Under the pieces are notes generated by a model, which was not told the DNA's origin, searched no databases, and was given only the letters and a program-made list of their open reading frames with translations. From NCBI GenBank assembly GCA_052400625.1, contig JBQTGH010000009.1: a DNA stretch of 64,000 nucleotides; one strand, written 5' to 3'. The position numbers and the translations under genes are program-made. This DNA comes from Thermophagus sp052400625. Its GTDB lineage: Bacteria; Bacteroidota; Bacteroidia; Bacteroidales; Marinilabiliaceae. Shown piece by piece: positions 26,855 to 35,623 of this stretch. The first letter of the stretch is position 1. Each line of letters opens with the position of its first letter.

Positions 26855-28360
26855 TCATGGTAAAATAAAATCAATATACTGCTGAGGATTTAACAGGCTT
26901 TCGGATGCCAATGTGCAATATTGCACTATTGGAGATGCAAAGATGCCTCCCAAAACGATAATTAAAGCCATTGCTCCGGTAGCCAGAGTCATCCATACCA
27001 CCTTAATCCCATCACCATTCTTATATTCATTATTTTTTTTGACTGCCCCTTGGTTTTCCGTTTGAGGTTTCCAAAATACCTCCATCCATATTTTTATCAT
27101 GGAAAAAAGCGTAAAAAAACCTACGAAAAGAGCCACCAAACTAATGCCAATCATCTTTGCTTCAATCCCTGCCTTGATAAGCAAAAATTTTCCAACAAAA
27201 CCACTCAACGGGGGTAATCCTGCCAGACTAAATGCTGAAACAAAGAAAAACAACGCCCAAAGTGGGTGATCTTTGTAATAACCCCCAAGGTTTTTCAAAT
27301 TGAGCGTTCCCTTTTGGTGGTGCACATAACCCGCTACCAGAAAAGCATTGGTCTTGGAAATCATATTATGTGCCAGGAAGTAGATAGCTCCGGCCAAACC
27401 TGCAATGGTAAAAAGGCCCAACCCCATGATAACATAACCCATTTGGCTTATGATATGAAAAGAAAGAATTTTACGAAATTCAAACTGCGATGTAGCAGTT
27501 ATCACTCCAATAACCATGCTCAATCCTGCCCCCCATAGAATTAATGGTTGCCAAAATGCATCAAACCGAAATAAAAACAACGTATAAAAACGTATTAACG
27601 AATAGATGCCTACTTTGGTCAAAAGTCCGGCAAAAAGAGCTGTAACAACCGGTGGAGGCGTATGATACGACGCCGGAAGCCAAAAGAAAAAAGGTACCAA
27701 CGCACCTTTTATGGCAAATCCTACAAAAATCAGAATAAATGAGGGATTTATTTCTGTAGAAAAATGAGCATCGTACTTCATCAATTTTGATGCAATATCT
27801 GCCATATTTAAAGTCCCTAATTTTCCGTAAAGTAATCCGATTCCGGCAACAAAAAAGAAAGAGGAAATAAGATTTAGAATAAGATATTTGACAGATCCTT
27901 CAAGCTGGATGCGCTCACCACCATGGCTCATCAATATAAAGGAGGCCATAAGCATTACTTCAAACCAAACATATAAATTAAAAATATCTCCTGTTAAGAA
28001 ACTGCCGTTTACCCCCATTAGGATGCCAAATGAAAACAGATAAAATCCAAAACTTTTGTGTTTCCACCTTAGAGAATTGACAGAATAGGCCATGGAGGCC
28101 AAAAAAACAATCGCCGCTACCAAGACCATCAATGCGCTAAAACGATCTGCTACAAGCGTAATACCGTAAGGTGCAGGCCAATTCCCCATTTGTAGTTTCA
28201 ACATTCCTGCTTGGTCGGTTTTTGAAACCAAAACAATTGCAACAACTAAATTCAAGGCAGCAGCGCCAACAGCAACATACTCTCTCCCATGGTAATGTCT
28301 AAACAGAAAAGCAAAGATCATAAATGCCAAAGGCAAAAATATAGGTAACGATATTATCAT
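26855..28360 (-). CDS. mnhD: Mrp Na+/H+ antiporter subunit D
   Basis: 501 residues, about 14 membrane helices; NADH-dehydrogenase ND2/ND4/ND5-like proton-transfer subunit. Conserved VWFEVMLMASFILMSHG (key Glu), AIKGALVPFFFWLPASYHTPPP (key Lys) and FHIISQMGYVIMGLGLF. Overlaps mnhC by 4 nt. A 130 nt gap containing a repeat separates it from mnhE, unlike the tight spacing elsewhere in the operon. Confidence 0.95.
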   Translation of the reverse strand: MIISLPIFLPLAFMIFAFLFRHYHGREYVAVGAAALNLVVAIVLVSKTDQAGMLKLQMGNWPAPYGITLVADRFSALMVLVAAIVFLASMAYSVNSLRWKHKSFGFYLFSFGILMGVNGSFLTGDIFNLYVWFEVMLMASFILMSHGGERIQLEGSVKYLILNLISSFFFVAGIGLLYGKLGTLNMADIASKLMKYDAHFSTEINPSFILIFVGFAIKGALVPFFFWLPASYHTPPPVVTALFAGLLTKVGIYSLIRFYTLFLFRFDAFWQPLILWGAGLSMVIGVITATSQFEFRKILSFHIISQMGYVIMGLGLFTIAGLAGAIYFLAHNMISKTNAFLVAGYVHHQKGTLNLKNLGGYYKDHPLWALFFFVSAFSLAGLPPLSGFVGKFLLIKAGIEAKMIGISLVALFVGFFTLFSMIKIWMEVFWKPQTENQGAVKKNNEYKNGDGIKVVWMTLATGAMALIIVLGGIFASPIVQYCTLASESLLNPQQYIDFILP

Positions 28361-28710
28361 TTTTGGTCTGTCTTACTAAGTTGATCTAAATCGTGTGTTC
28401 CTGTTTTCTCAAAATATTTGTATTTCAATGCAAGAATATAAGCAGCAATTCCTAGTCCAATGACAATAGCAGTTAGCACCAAGGCCTGCGGCAAAGGGTC
28501 TGTCATCGTCTCAGTTGTTGCTTGTTGTGCATCTGTACCAATGAAGCTAATTCCACTCCGACGGACAGCTCCGGCCAAAAAAATAATGAGATTGGTGGCA
28601 TTGCTAAGCACAAAAACACCTAAAATAAGCTTAACAATGCTGCGTCGTAACAACAAATAGACGCCTAATGCATACAGCATTCCAATAAATATCGCAATTA
28701 CAAATTCCAT
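28357..28710 (-). CDS. mnhC: Mrp Na+/H+ antiporter subunit C
   Basis: 117 residues, NuoK-like with three membrane helices. YLLLRRSIVKLILGVFVLSNATNLIIF and DPLPQALVLTAIVIGLGIAA are conserved MrpC/NuoK blocks. Overlaps mnhB by 13 nt and mnhD by 4 nt, consistent with coupled translation. Confidence 0.95.
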   Translation of the reverse strand: MEFVIAIFIGMLYALGVYLLLRRSIVKLILGVFVLSNATNLIIFLAGAVRRSGISFIGTDAQQATTETMTDPLPQALVLTAIVIGLGIAAYILALKYKYFEKTGTHDLDQLSKTDQK

Positions 28711-29111
28711 TTTAAAACATCCATTATGTTGGTAATGATGGATACGATCATGCCTGTCACTAAAACAAACACCCCCGTATCAAATAACAAAGGGGTCCCT
28801 AGATGATAACTTCCGATCGAAATCCACAATGCGGTCATTGGCGGTTTCTGAAAAAAAATCGGAAGGATAGCCGATACAAACGCAAGGAGCAATCCCGCCC
28901 CTATCACATAGCGAGGGTTGGTTCCCAACTTTTTCAAAACTGCTTCAGACCCAAAAACAATACCATATAACAAGAAACCGGATGCAGCTATGATGCCTGC
29001 AATAAACCCCCCTCCCGGATTATTATGCCCTCTTAACAGCAGAAAGACGGCAAAGCCATTTAATAAATACAGAAACAGGTTGACAATTTTCTCCAGTATC
29101 AGGTTTCTCAT
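28698..29111 (-). CDS. mnhB: Mrp Na+/H+ antiporter subunit B
   Basis: 137 residues, four membrane helices. FAVFLLLRGHNNPGGGFIAGI is the MrpB/MnhB signature, followed by PLLFDTGVFVLVTGM. Overlaps mnhA by 4 nt. Confidence 0.95.
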   Translation of the reverse strand: MRNLILEKIVNLFLYLLNGFAVFLLLRGHNNPGGGFIAGIIAASGFLLYGIVFGSEAVLKKLGTNPRYVIGAGLLLAFVSAILPIFFQKPPMTALWISIGSYHLGTPLLFDTGVFVLVTGMIVSIITNIMDVLKWNL

Positions 29112-31441
29112 TTTTTCTTTTCCTTTTTGGTCAGATCTAATCTCAACAAGGTAAAAACACCAGCTGCCGCCAATGCAAGTACGGTAATTTCTCCCAACGT
29201 ATCGAAAGCCCTAAAATCCACTAATATGACATTGACAATATTTCGCCCATACCCTTTCAAATAGCTGTTTTGTGCAAAAAAATCCGATATGGGTGGCTCC
29301 AGATTAACAAATCGAGTTTTCAGCAATAGCAGAGTAATCATTGTCCCAACTCCGGCAGCAATAAAGGCATCTCTAATCCTTGACTTCCTCTTGGAGAGAA
29401 TTGCGAAATTAGGTAAATGATATATCACCAATACAAAAATGACCATAATTATGGTCTCCACCAGAAATTGAGTGATGGCTAGATCTAAAGCCCCATAAAA
29501 CATATAAAAAACGGAGATTCCATAGCCTAGGACACCCAAAGACACAATAGCAGATATGCGAGATTTTGTAAATACGGCAAACAACACCGCCATAAGCGAA
29601 AAGCCAAAAACCATTACCACATCCCATTTTATGGGTTTACTATCCTCCATAGAGACCCAATCGCCTCTTAATCCCATTAAATGATACATCACCAATAGAA
29701 AAGTAACCATAAAAAAGGTGATCAAATAATAGCGATGGTAACCGTGCTGTATCCGATTGGTTTGCCGTCCCGCAATCCTCAGATACCGCTTAATCAACTG
29801 ATTGAAACGTTCAGGAAGATAATATTGATCGGTCCAGCGGATAATAACCTTAACCAGTTCTCCAACAGGTTTTCTAGCCACAAAAATAACAATCCCCATT
29901 GCAACAGTGAACACGCTCAGCAGCAACACCTGATTAAAGCCATGCCATAGCGATAGATGCACATCCACACTTTCTGATTGTATGTAAAAGAGAGCATTCG
30001 AGACTATTTTTTCAAGCCATCCGGGAAACATTCCAAGTCCCAGTCCTACAAATGCCAATGCCACCGGCCCCAGCAGGAAATTTGCCGGCAACTTTTTTTC
30101 AGATTGCTTAAGCACTACGCCCTTCTTATTCCGTGGGGTAAGAAATATTTCATAAAAAATCAACAATGAAACAGCCACCATAATCATATTGGCTGTAACT
30201 CCCAGTGGAATCACCAACCAGGCAAGCTCCGGCATCTGTATTTTTGCATCATAAATCAGTTCCTTTCCAATAAACCCTAACATAGGGGGAAGCCCTGACA
30301 TACTCAGCAATGAGAGAATACCTGCAATACCTGTAACAGGCATTTTTTTTAACAATCCTGAAAGCTTGTCTATATCTCTTGTCCCGGTATTTTTATCGAT
30401 AATCCCGGTCATCATAAAGAGCCCTCCTTTATAAAGACCGTGAACGATGAAAAAAATCAGGGCCGCCTGTATCGATGCAGTACTATTCATCCCTATCAGC
30501 AAAACCATGGTGCCTAGCGCGCTGATGGTCGTAAAAGCCAAAATCCGTTTTAGATCTTTCTGTCCAAGAGAATAAAAGGCGCCGAGAAACATCGTAATAC
30601 CGCCGGTAAGAACAAAGGCTGTTTTCCAGATAATGGTACCACCCAAAATAGGGTTCAGACGAAGCAATAAAAAGATGCCGGCATTCACCATCGTAGCAGA
30701 ATGAAGATAGGCACTTACCGGAGTGGGCGCATTCATAGCGCCAGGCAACCAAAAATGAAAAGGAAACTGAGCCGATTTGGTGGCTACCGCAATAAATATC
30801 AAAATAAAAACAAGATAGTAATTAGAATGAGCTCCAAACCGAAATCCCTCAGCATAGATTTCGCTGAGACTGTAAGTGCCAGCCATATTGCCAATCATTA
30901 TCAAGGCAAACAGCAAGCACAAACCGCCAAAGGCTGTCAGTAAAAGTGCCTGCAAAGCAGCCTGACGTGCTTTTTCTTTTTCATGCTCAAAGCCAATCAG
31001 AAAAAATGAAGTAATGCTGGTCAATTCCCAAAAGACGAACAAAATCATCAGGTTATCCGAAAAAACCAACCCCAGCATACTAGCCATAAACAATACCAGG
31101 AAGAAGTAGAACTTTGTCTGACCAATGTAGTGGGCCATATAAAATGAGGAATAGCCCAAAACCAGGCCTCCGATACCACTCACCATGATCCCGAAAATCA
31201 GACTCAGACCATCAATCCTGAAAACCAAAGACAATTCCGGTACAACCTGTAAACCCGTATCCAAAATTCGGGAGGTTTCATCCGGCAAAACGAAAAACAA
31301 ATACATTAAGACTCCAAACAAAGCAAAAGGAACGAGAGCCATAATGCGTCCGGTGTAATCTTTTAAAACCTTCCGCAAAAAGGGAACCATGAAACCCATT
31401 AGAAAAATCAGGCCGATAATAGCTATTGTCACTTGCCCCAT
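29108..31441 (-). CDS. mnhA: Mrp Na+/H+ antiporter subunit A
   Basis: 777 residues. N-terminal NuoL-like proton channel (VFWELTSITSFFLIGFEHEK, PFHFWLPGAMNAPTPVSAYL, HSATMVNAGIFLLLRL) and C-terminal MrpA-specific region (ALDLAITQFLVETIIMVIFV, DFRAFDTLGEITVLALAAAG). Largest subunit, essential for Na+/H+ exchange that keeps the cytoplasm less alkaline and low in Na+. First of seven mnh genes; a 40-residue zinc-ribbon gene ends 17 nt upstream and probably shares the transcript. Confidence 0.96.
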   Translation of the reverse strand: MGQVTIAIIGLIFLMGFMVPFLRKVLKDYTGRIMALVPFALFGVLMYLFFVLPDETSRILDTGLQVVPELSLVFRIDGLSLIFGIMVSGIGGLVLGYSSFYMAHYIGQTKFYFFLVLFMASMLGLVFSDNLMILFVFWELTSITSFFLIGFEHEKEKARQAALQALLLTAFGGLCLLFALIMIGNMAGTYSLSEIYAEGFRFGAHSNYYLVFILIFIAVATKSAQFPFHFWLPGAMNAPTPVSAYLHSATMVNAGIFLLLRLNPILGGTIIWKTAFVLTGGITMFLGAFYSLGQKDLKRILAFTTISALGTMVLLIGMNSTASIQAALIFFIVHGLYKGGLFMMTGIIDKNTGTRDIDKLSGLLKKMPVTGIAGILSLLSMSGLPPMLGFIGKELIYDAKIQMPELAWLVIPLGVTANMIMVAVSLLIFYEIFLTPRNKKGVVLKQSEKKLPANFLLGPVALAFVGLGLGMFPGWLEKIVSNALFYIQSESVDVHLSLWHGFNQVLLLSVFTVAMGIVIFVARKPVGELVKVIIRWTDQYYLPERFNQLIKRYLRIAGRQTNRIQHGYHRYYLITFFMVTFLLVMYHLMGLRGDWVSMEDSKPIKWDVVMVFGFSLMAVLFAVFTKSRISAIVSLGVLGYGISVFYMFYGALDLAITQFLVETIIMVIFVLVIYHLPNFAILSKRKSRIRDAFIAAGVGTMITLLLLKTRFVNLEPPISDFFAQNSYLKGYGRNIVNVILVDFRAFDTLGEITVLALAAAGVFTLLRLDLTKKEKKK

Positions 31442-31458
31442 ATAGAATTCGTTATGAA

Positions 31459-31581
31459 TTAAATTTTAAAGGGGTTACAAAGTTTGACTTTCTTTTTGGC
31501 CGTTCGTCCGCATTTGGAACATTCAAACTTATGGGAGTCTTTGCGTTTTATTTCTTTGTTACTCTTACACTTCTTTGCCAT
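31459..31581 (-). CDS. Small zinc-ribbon-like protein, 40 residues
   Basis: Starts MAKKCKSNKE and ends KVKLCNPFKI. Four Cys (residues 5, 21, 24, 35) with the knuckle FECSKCGRTAKKK; lysine makes up about a third of the protein. The pattern C-X15-C-X2-C-X10-C suggests one structural zinc. It resembles short uncharacterised 'FECKKCG...KKK..C.P.KI' proteins of various bacteria; function unknown. Stop is 17 nt before mnhA, with the AmgK-RapZ gene 144 nt upstream on the same strand. RNA or ribosome binding is a guess from the charge. Confidence 0.75.
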   Translation of the reverse strand: MAKKCKSNKEIKRKDSHKFECSKCGRTAKKKVKLCNPFKI

Positions 31582-31725
31582 ACTGGTTTCTTTTTGTATA
31601 AAATTCCTCAAAGTAATTTATCCCTCAACACAATCCATCAAAAAACAACGAACTTAACAGAAAACTGAAATCCTTTCAATCATAGAATCAGCAACTTTAT
31701 CCTTTGCACCAAATCTCTATGCCGG

Positions 31726-33174
31726 TTACCGCTCAACACTATCGTCGGGCCAGGTCAATATTTCCTGATGTTTTAGTATTACATTAACCGGAAAGTGTTT
31801 GCGCAGGTAGGCAGACAGTTTTTCAGCAGCATAAACCGACCGATGTTGACCACCTGTACAACCAAAATTAAACATTAAATGTTTAAAATTTCGTTTCAGA
31901 TATTTTTGAATGGATTGATTAGCCAGGGAAAAAACATCGCTTAGAAAATTTTCCATTTCCTTTTCTCTTTCAAAAAAGGCAATAACATCAGGATGGCGTC
32001 CGGTCTTGTTTTTATATTCATCATACCTGCCCGGATTGTGAATACAACGACAATCAAAGACAAAGCCGCCACCATTACCGGAGGTATCCACCGGTATACC
32101 ACGCCGAAACGAGAAGCTGGTAACCATTACCGTCAGGTTGGCTTTTTCACTAATTTCCAGAAGTTTTTTTGACGTGGTTATCTGCTGCAAGGCATCTGTC
32201 AGTGCCGGCAAAGAAACCGGCAAATCCACTTTTGAAAGAAGAAATTTAAGATTATCAATAGCATAAGGAATACTCTTCAGAAAATGTTCTTTCTTCTCAT
32301 AAAATCCCCTGAAACCATAAGCCCCCATAGCCTGCATGATACGTATTAAAACATACCCATAAAAGTAATTTCGAAACGCTGTTTCATTGACATCAATTCT
32401 TTTTTTGAGTACCGAGATATAATAATCGAGCAACTCTTCTCGAATCTCCGCAGGGATATCCGCCTTGGCATCGAACAGCAAAGAGGCCAGATCGTATTGA
32501 AGTGCCCCACGACGTCCTCCCTGATAATCTATAAAGGCAGGCCCATCAGGGGTAACCATCACATTTCGCGACTGAAAGTCCCGGTATAGAAAATAATCAT
32601 TTTCTGCCTGTTGCAGATAGTCTGCAAATCGATGATAATCATCCTCCAGCAATTGTTCATCGAATTGAATATTGGCAAGTTTCAGAAAATAATATTTAAA
32701 ATAGTGCAAATCCCATAACATGGATTGTTTGTCAAAGCTATGCCGTGGATAACATAACGAAAAGTCCAATCCCTCTTTTCCTTCGAGCTGAAACTTCACC
32801 AAATTATCAATCACCGATTTATAAAAGCTGACAATATCGGAAGGCATTTCTTTCCCCGACCGGCTATTGGAAAGCCAATCATAAAGTGTAGTATTTCCAA
32901 AATCCTCGATCAGATAGTACTTTTCTGATTCATCAACGTAATATATTTCCGGAACTTTCAGTCCCAAGGTTTTAAAATGCCTGCTGAATCCGATAAATGC
33001 ACGGTTTTCTTTCACATTTCTATTGACAACCCCTAATGCATATCTGTCTGATCCGGTCATACGGTAGTATATACGGTCAGACCCAGATGGCGGAAGCGGT
33101 GAAACCACCTCTACTACCTCTCCTGCCCATTTTTGAAAAATCTTCTTTAATTGATTCAGATCGTTTTCTTTCAA
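31726..33174 (-). CDS. AmgK-type sugar kinase fused to RapZ C-terminal domain
   Basis: 482 residues. Residues about 1-320: aminoglycoside-phosphotransferase fold (YLIEDFGNTTLYDWL, FLYRDFQSRNVMV with catalytic Asp, FIDYQGGRRGALQYDLASLL), closest in type to the anomeric MurNAc/GlcNAc kinase AmgK. Residues about 345-480: RapZ C-terminal domain (VTSFSFRRGIP, FDCRCIHNPG, FNFGCTGGQHRSVYAAEKL), which in E. coli RapZ binds glucosamine-6-phosphate and small RNAs. The RapZ P-loop half is absent. A MurU-like gene is 6 kb downstream on the same strand, supporting cell-wall amino-sugar recycling with built-in sensing (inference). Confidence 0.88.
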   Translation of the reverse strand: MKENDLNQLKKIFQKWAGEVVEVVSPLPPSGSDRIYYRMTGSDRYALGVVNRNVKENRAFIGFSRHFKTLGLKVPEIYYVDESEKYYLIEDFGNTTLYDWLSNSRSGKEMPSDIVSFYKSVIDNLVKFQLEGKEGLDFSLCYPRHSFDKQSMLWDLHYFKYYFLKLANIQFDEQLLEDDYHRFADYLQQAENDYFLYRDFQSRNVMVTPDGPAFIDYQGGRRGALQYDLASLLFDAKADIPAEIREELLDYYISVLKKRIDVNETAFRNYFYGYVLIRIMQAMGAYGFRGFYEKKEHFLKSIPYAIDNLKFLLSKVDLPVSLPALTDALQQITTSKKLLEISEKANLTVMVTSFSFRRGIPVDTSGNGGGFVFDCRCIHNPGRYDEYKNKTGRHPDVIAFFEREKEMENFLSDVFSLANQSIQKYLKRNFKHLMFNFGCTGGQHRSVYAAEKLSAYLRKHFPVNVILKHQEILTWPDDSVER

Positions 33175-33332
33175 TGCTTACGTTTTTTTTTAATTTATAC
33201 TGAAAGATCTTTTTTTATTTTTTTTGATGGGTTCTTAGGCAAAAAATTTACACCTCCCCATTGTGGTCTGCCACGCTATCTCCCAACCTTTACGGATCCA
33301 CTCCTTTTAAAGCAATAAGCAGCTTTTAAAGC

Positions 33333-34040
33333 TTAAAAATCCATTACAAAAGGAAATAAATTCTGGTATTTCATCCAGCCAAATAAAATGACAAACAGCA
33401 AGGCCGGTATTAACTCAATAACTTTAATTTTAGCAAGATTAAGGATATTGATGCCTAGTCCGACCAACAAAACACCACCGGTGGCCGTCATTGCATCGAT
33501 CATCGACCGAACAAAAAAATTACCCAACCACATGGATAAAAGCGTGATACCACCCTGAAACAGAAATAAAGGAAGCACTGAAAAAACAACTCCTGTCCCC
33601 AATGCAGCCGACAAAGCCATTGCGGAAAAGCCATCAAGTACCGATTTTGTTATAAGCAGTTCCGGACCATTGCCCATCCCCTCTTCAATCGCGCCCAGTA
33701 TGGTCAGCGACCCCATGCAAAACATCAAAAAGGCGGTCACCAAACCTTCGGTAAACCGCTCATCACTAAACCTTAAACTTCTTTTGAGTCGTTCGGATAA
33801 ACGATCGGTTTTTTCTTCCATTCTCAATAAACTACCGGCAATACCACCAAAAACCAGTGATAATATAACCACCAACAGCCACTGACTCTTGAGAAACATA
33901 GATATCCCAAGTCCCAATGTAAACAGGCCGACACCTTGAAACACCACTGTCACTACACGTTGCGGAAGACGATGTCGAAATATCAAACCCAAAATACTTC
34001 CTGCCAGAACTGACACCACATTTACTATAGTACCTGTCAT
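33333..34040 (-). CDS. DUF554 inner-membrane protein (YqgA/YdfK-like)
   Basis: 235 residues, about six to seven membrane helices. MTGTIVNVVSVLAGSILGLI, AFLMFCMGSLTILGAIEEG and ITKSVLDGFSAMALSAALG are the DUF554 landmarks. Function unknown; transport has been suggested for the family. Single gene; dispersed repeat copy C begins 17 nt upstream of its start codon. Confidence 0.9.
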   Translation of the reverse strand: MTGTIVNVVSVLAGSILGLIFRHRLPQRVVTVVFQGVGLFTLGLGISMFLKSQWLLVVILSLVFGGIAGSLLRMEEKTDRLSERLKRSLRFSDERFTEGLVTAFLMFCMGSLTILGAIEEGMGNGPELLITKSVLDGFSAMALSAALGTGVVFSVLPLFLFQGGITLLSMWLGNFFVRSMIDAMTATGGVLLVGLGINILNLAKIKVIELIPALLFVILFGWMKYQNLFPFVMDF

Positions 34041-34056
34041 CTATTACATCTTAACA

Positions 34057-34138
34057 GATGAAACGAGCATGACAATTGGGGATTATTCCAAAAGAATATG
34101 AATGAAGCACATTGTCATGCGAGTTCCATTCGGCCAAT
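34057..34138 (+). repeat. Dispersed hairpin repeat, copy C
   Basis: GATGAAACGAGCATGACAAT ... ATTGTCATGCGAGTTCCATT + CGGCCA. GCATGACAAT and ATTGTCATGC pair perfectly over 10 bp, the best stem of the family. It sits just upstream of the DUF554 start (minus strand), so it may lie in that gene's leader. Confidence 0.8.
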
Positions 34139-34308
34139 AACTTAAATTAGTTTTATACGAATGAACTACAAAAATACTTTTCCCAACCTGAAGAAAAAAG
34201 AAAAATGATGGAAATCGAACAAAGAAATATTCACACAACCTTATTTATAACATTGTAACCCAAGGTCCAAATCAGCGTGAGAACCAATTGTTTTGTGATC
34301 GTAAAAAA

Positions 34309-34674
34309 CTAATATTTCGATAAAGGTCCGGCAACTTCATTTTCTGAATGGTTGGCCGCCACAAATTCTCCCCATTTGGCAATGGATTTAAGAAGAGGAA
34401 TCAATGTTTTCCCCAATTCGGTTAAAGAATACTCTACCTTCAACGGCGGTTTGGAGGCATATACATCCCTTCGGACAACCCGATCCTCTTCCAGCTGTTT
34501 TAACTGCAAACTCAATGTTCGCTCGGTCACCCCCTCCATTTTTCTCTTTAATTCACTATATCTAAGAGGACCTTCCATCAGGTGAAATAAAATTACCGAT
34601 TTCCATTTACCTCCAATAATGCCCATAGTTATGCTGGTGCAGCAGGGATATTCTTTGCCGTTGATTCGATACAT
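34309..34674 (-). CDS. HxlR-family transcriptional regulator
   Basis: 121 residues. Winged helix with GGKWKSVILFHLMEGPLRYSELKR, VTERTLSLQLKQLEEDRVVRR and VEYSLTELGKTLIPLL. N-terminal Cys11-Cys12 lie where YodB/HypR-type members carry a redox- or electrophile-sensing Cys. Divergent from a nitroreductase, the classic HxlR target; a palindrome in the shared spacer is a likely operator. Confidence 0.92.
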   Translation of the reverse strand: MYRINGKEYPCCTSITMGIIGGKWKSVILFHLMEGPLRYSELKRKMEGVTERTLSLQLKQLEEDRVVRRDVYASKPPLKVEYSLTELGKTLIPLLKSIAKWGEFVAANHSENEVAGPLSKY

Positions 34675-34723
34675 GGTTTGCGGTTTTAATCAATATTCAA
34701 ACTATCCTTTTAGACCGTTATTG

Positions 34724-34770
34724 CAAAGATATATGACTATACTTATTTTTGCAACTATAATTTTTATAGT
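34724..34770. promoter_or_regulatory. Divergent promoters and palindromic operator for hxlR and nitroreductase
   Basis: Minus strand: TATCTTTG (34731-34724) as -7 element of hxlR, about 50 nt before its ATG. Plus strand: TATTTTTG (34744-34751) as -7 element toward the nitroreductase. Perfect palindrome ACTATAA-TTT-TTATAGT at 34754-34770 overlaps the expected -33 region of hxlR, fitting autorepression and repression of the oxidoreductase. Confidence 0.6.
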
Positions 34771-34893
34771 ACAATTACACCAATAGAGGTATTCTAAAAA
34801 ATGAACGCAGCGGATATATAGGCAAAATTCCATCAAATTAATGAGTAGAATCTGAACAAAATAAAATTTTAAACAAACAAAACTAATTACTTC

Positions 34894-35553
34894 ATGAACT
34901 TAAATGCAATACTAAACAGACGCTATTCAACAAAAGACTTCGACCCTTCCAAAAAGATCTCCGAAAGCGACTTTCATCAATTGAAGGCATTACTTCGTAT
35001 GAGTCCTTCCAGTACCAACATTCAACCCTGGCATTTCATCATAGGCCAAACACGGGAAGGAAAAGAACGAATCGCAAAAGGGGCTCAGGGAATGTTTCAG
35101 TTCAATCAGTCAAAAATCATCAATGCCTCTCACGTCATTGTTTTCTGTTCCAGAACAAGTACCGATGAAGATTACATGCAAGAATTAATTTCACAGGAAG
35201 AAATAGATGGTCGTTTCCCCAATGAGGAGATCAAAAAAACAGTTTTTGCAGCGCGCAATATGTTTGCGGATATCCACCGCTACGATTTAAAAGATTTCCA
35301 ACATTGGATGGAAAAGCAAGTTTACCTTAACATGGGATCTTTCTTGTTGGGCGCTGCGTTTCTGGGACTGGATGCCGTACCGATGGAAGGGGTCGATTTG
35401 AAAGTCATCGATGAAGAGTTTGAGCTGCGTCAAAAAGGTTTTACAGCAATTGCTGTTGTTGCAGTAGGTTACCACAGCTCATCCGATTTTAATGCACCGG
35501 ACAAAACACCCAAATCAAGATTGCCGGAAGATAAAATCATTACACTCTATTAA
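34894..35553 (+). CDS. Oxygen-insensitive NAD(P)H nitroreductase (NfsB-like)
   Basis: 219 residues. Nitroreductase fold binding FMN: NAILNRRYSTKDFDPSK, LRMSPSSTNIQPWHFII, QVYLNMGSFLLGAAFLGLDAVPMEG and VAVGYHS. Reduces nitroaromatics, quinones or flavins in the cytoplasm. Divergent from an HxlR regulator; ATG 34894 is about 140 nt from the predicted -7 element. Confidence 0.93.
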   Translation: MNLNAILNRRYSTKDFDPSKKISESDFHQLKALLRMSPSSTNIQPWHFIIGQTREGKERIAKGAQGMFQFNQSKIINASHVIVFCSRTSTDEDYMQELISQEEIDGRFPNEEIKKTVFAARNMFADIHRYDLKDFQHWMEKQVYLNMGSFLLGAAFLGLDAVPMEGVDLKVIDEEFELRQKGFTAIAVVAVGYHSSSDFNAPDKTPKSRLPEDKIITLY

Positions 35554-35623
35554 ATCTTCATTCTTTGGAGAAAATCTTTTATGAGGGCGAAAAGTTCCGA
35601 CCTTGTCTTAGACCAATTTCGGA

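Noticed and set aside
31426..31668. Plus-strand open frame opposite the zinc-ribbon gene
   Set aside because: It is a shadow: the minus strand holds a compact frame with four well-placed Cys.
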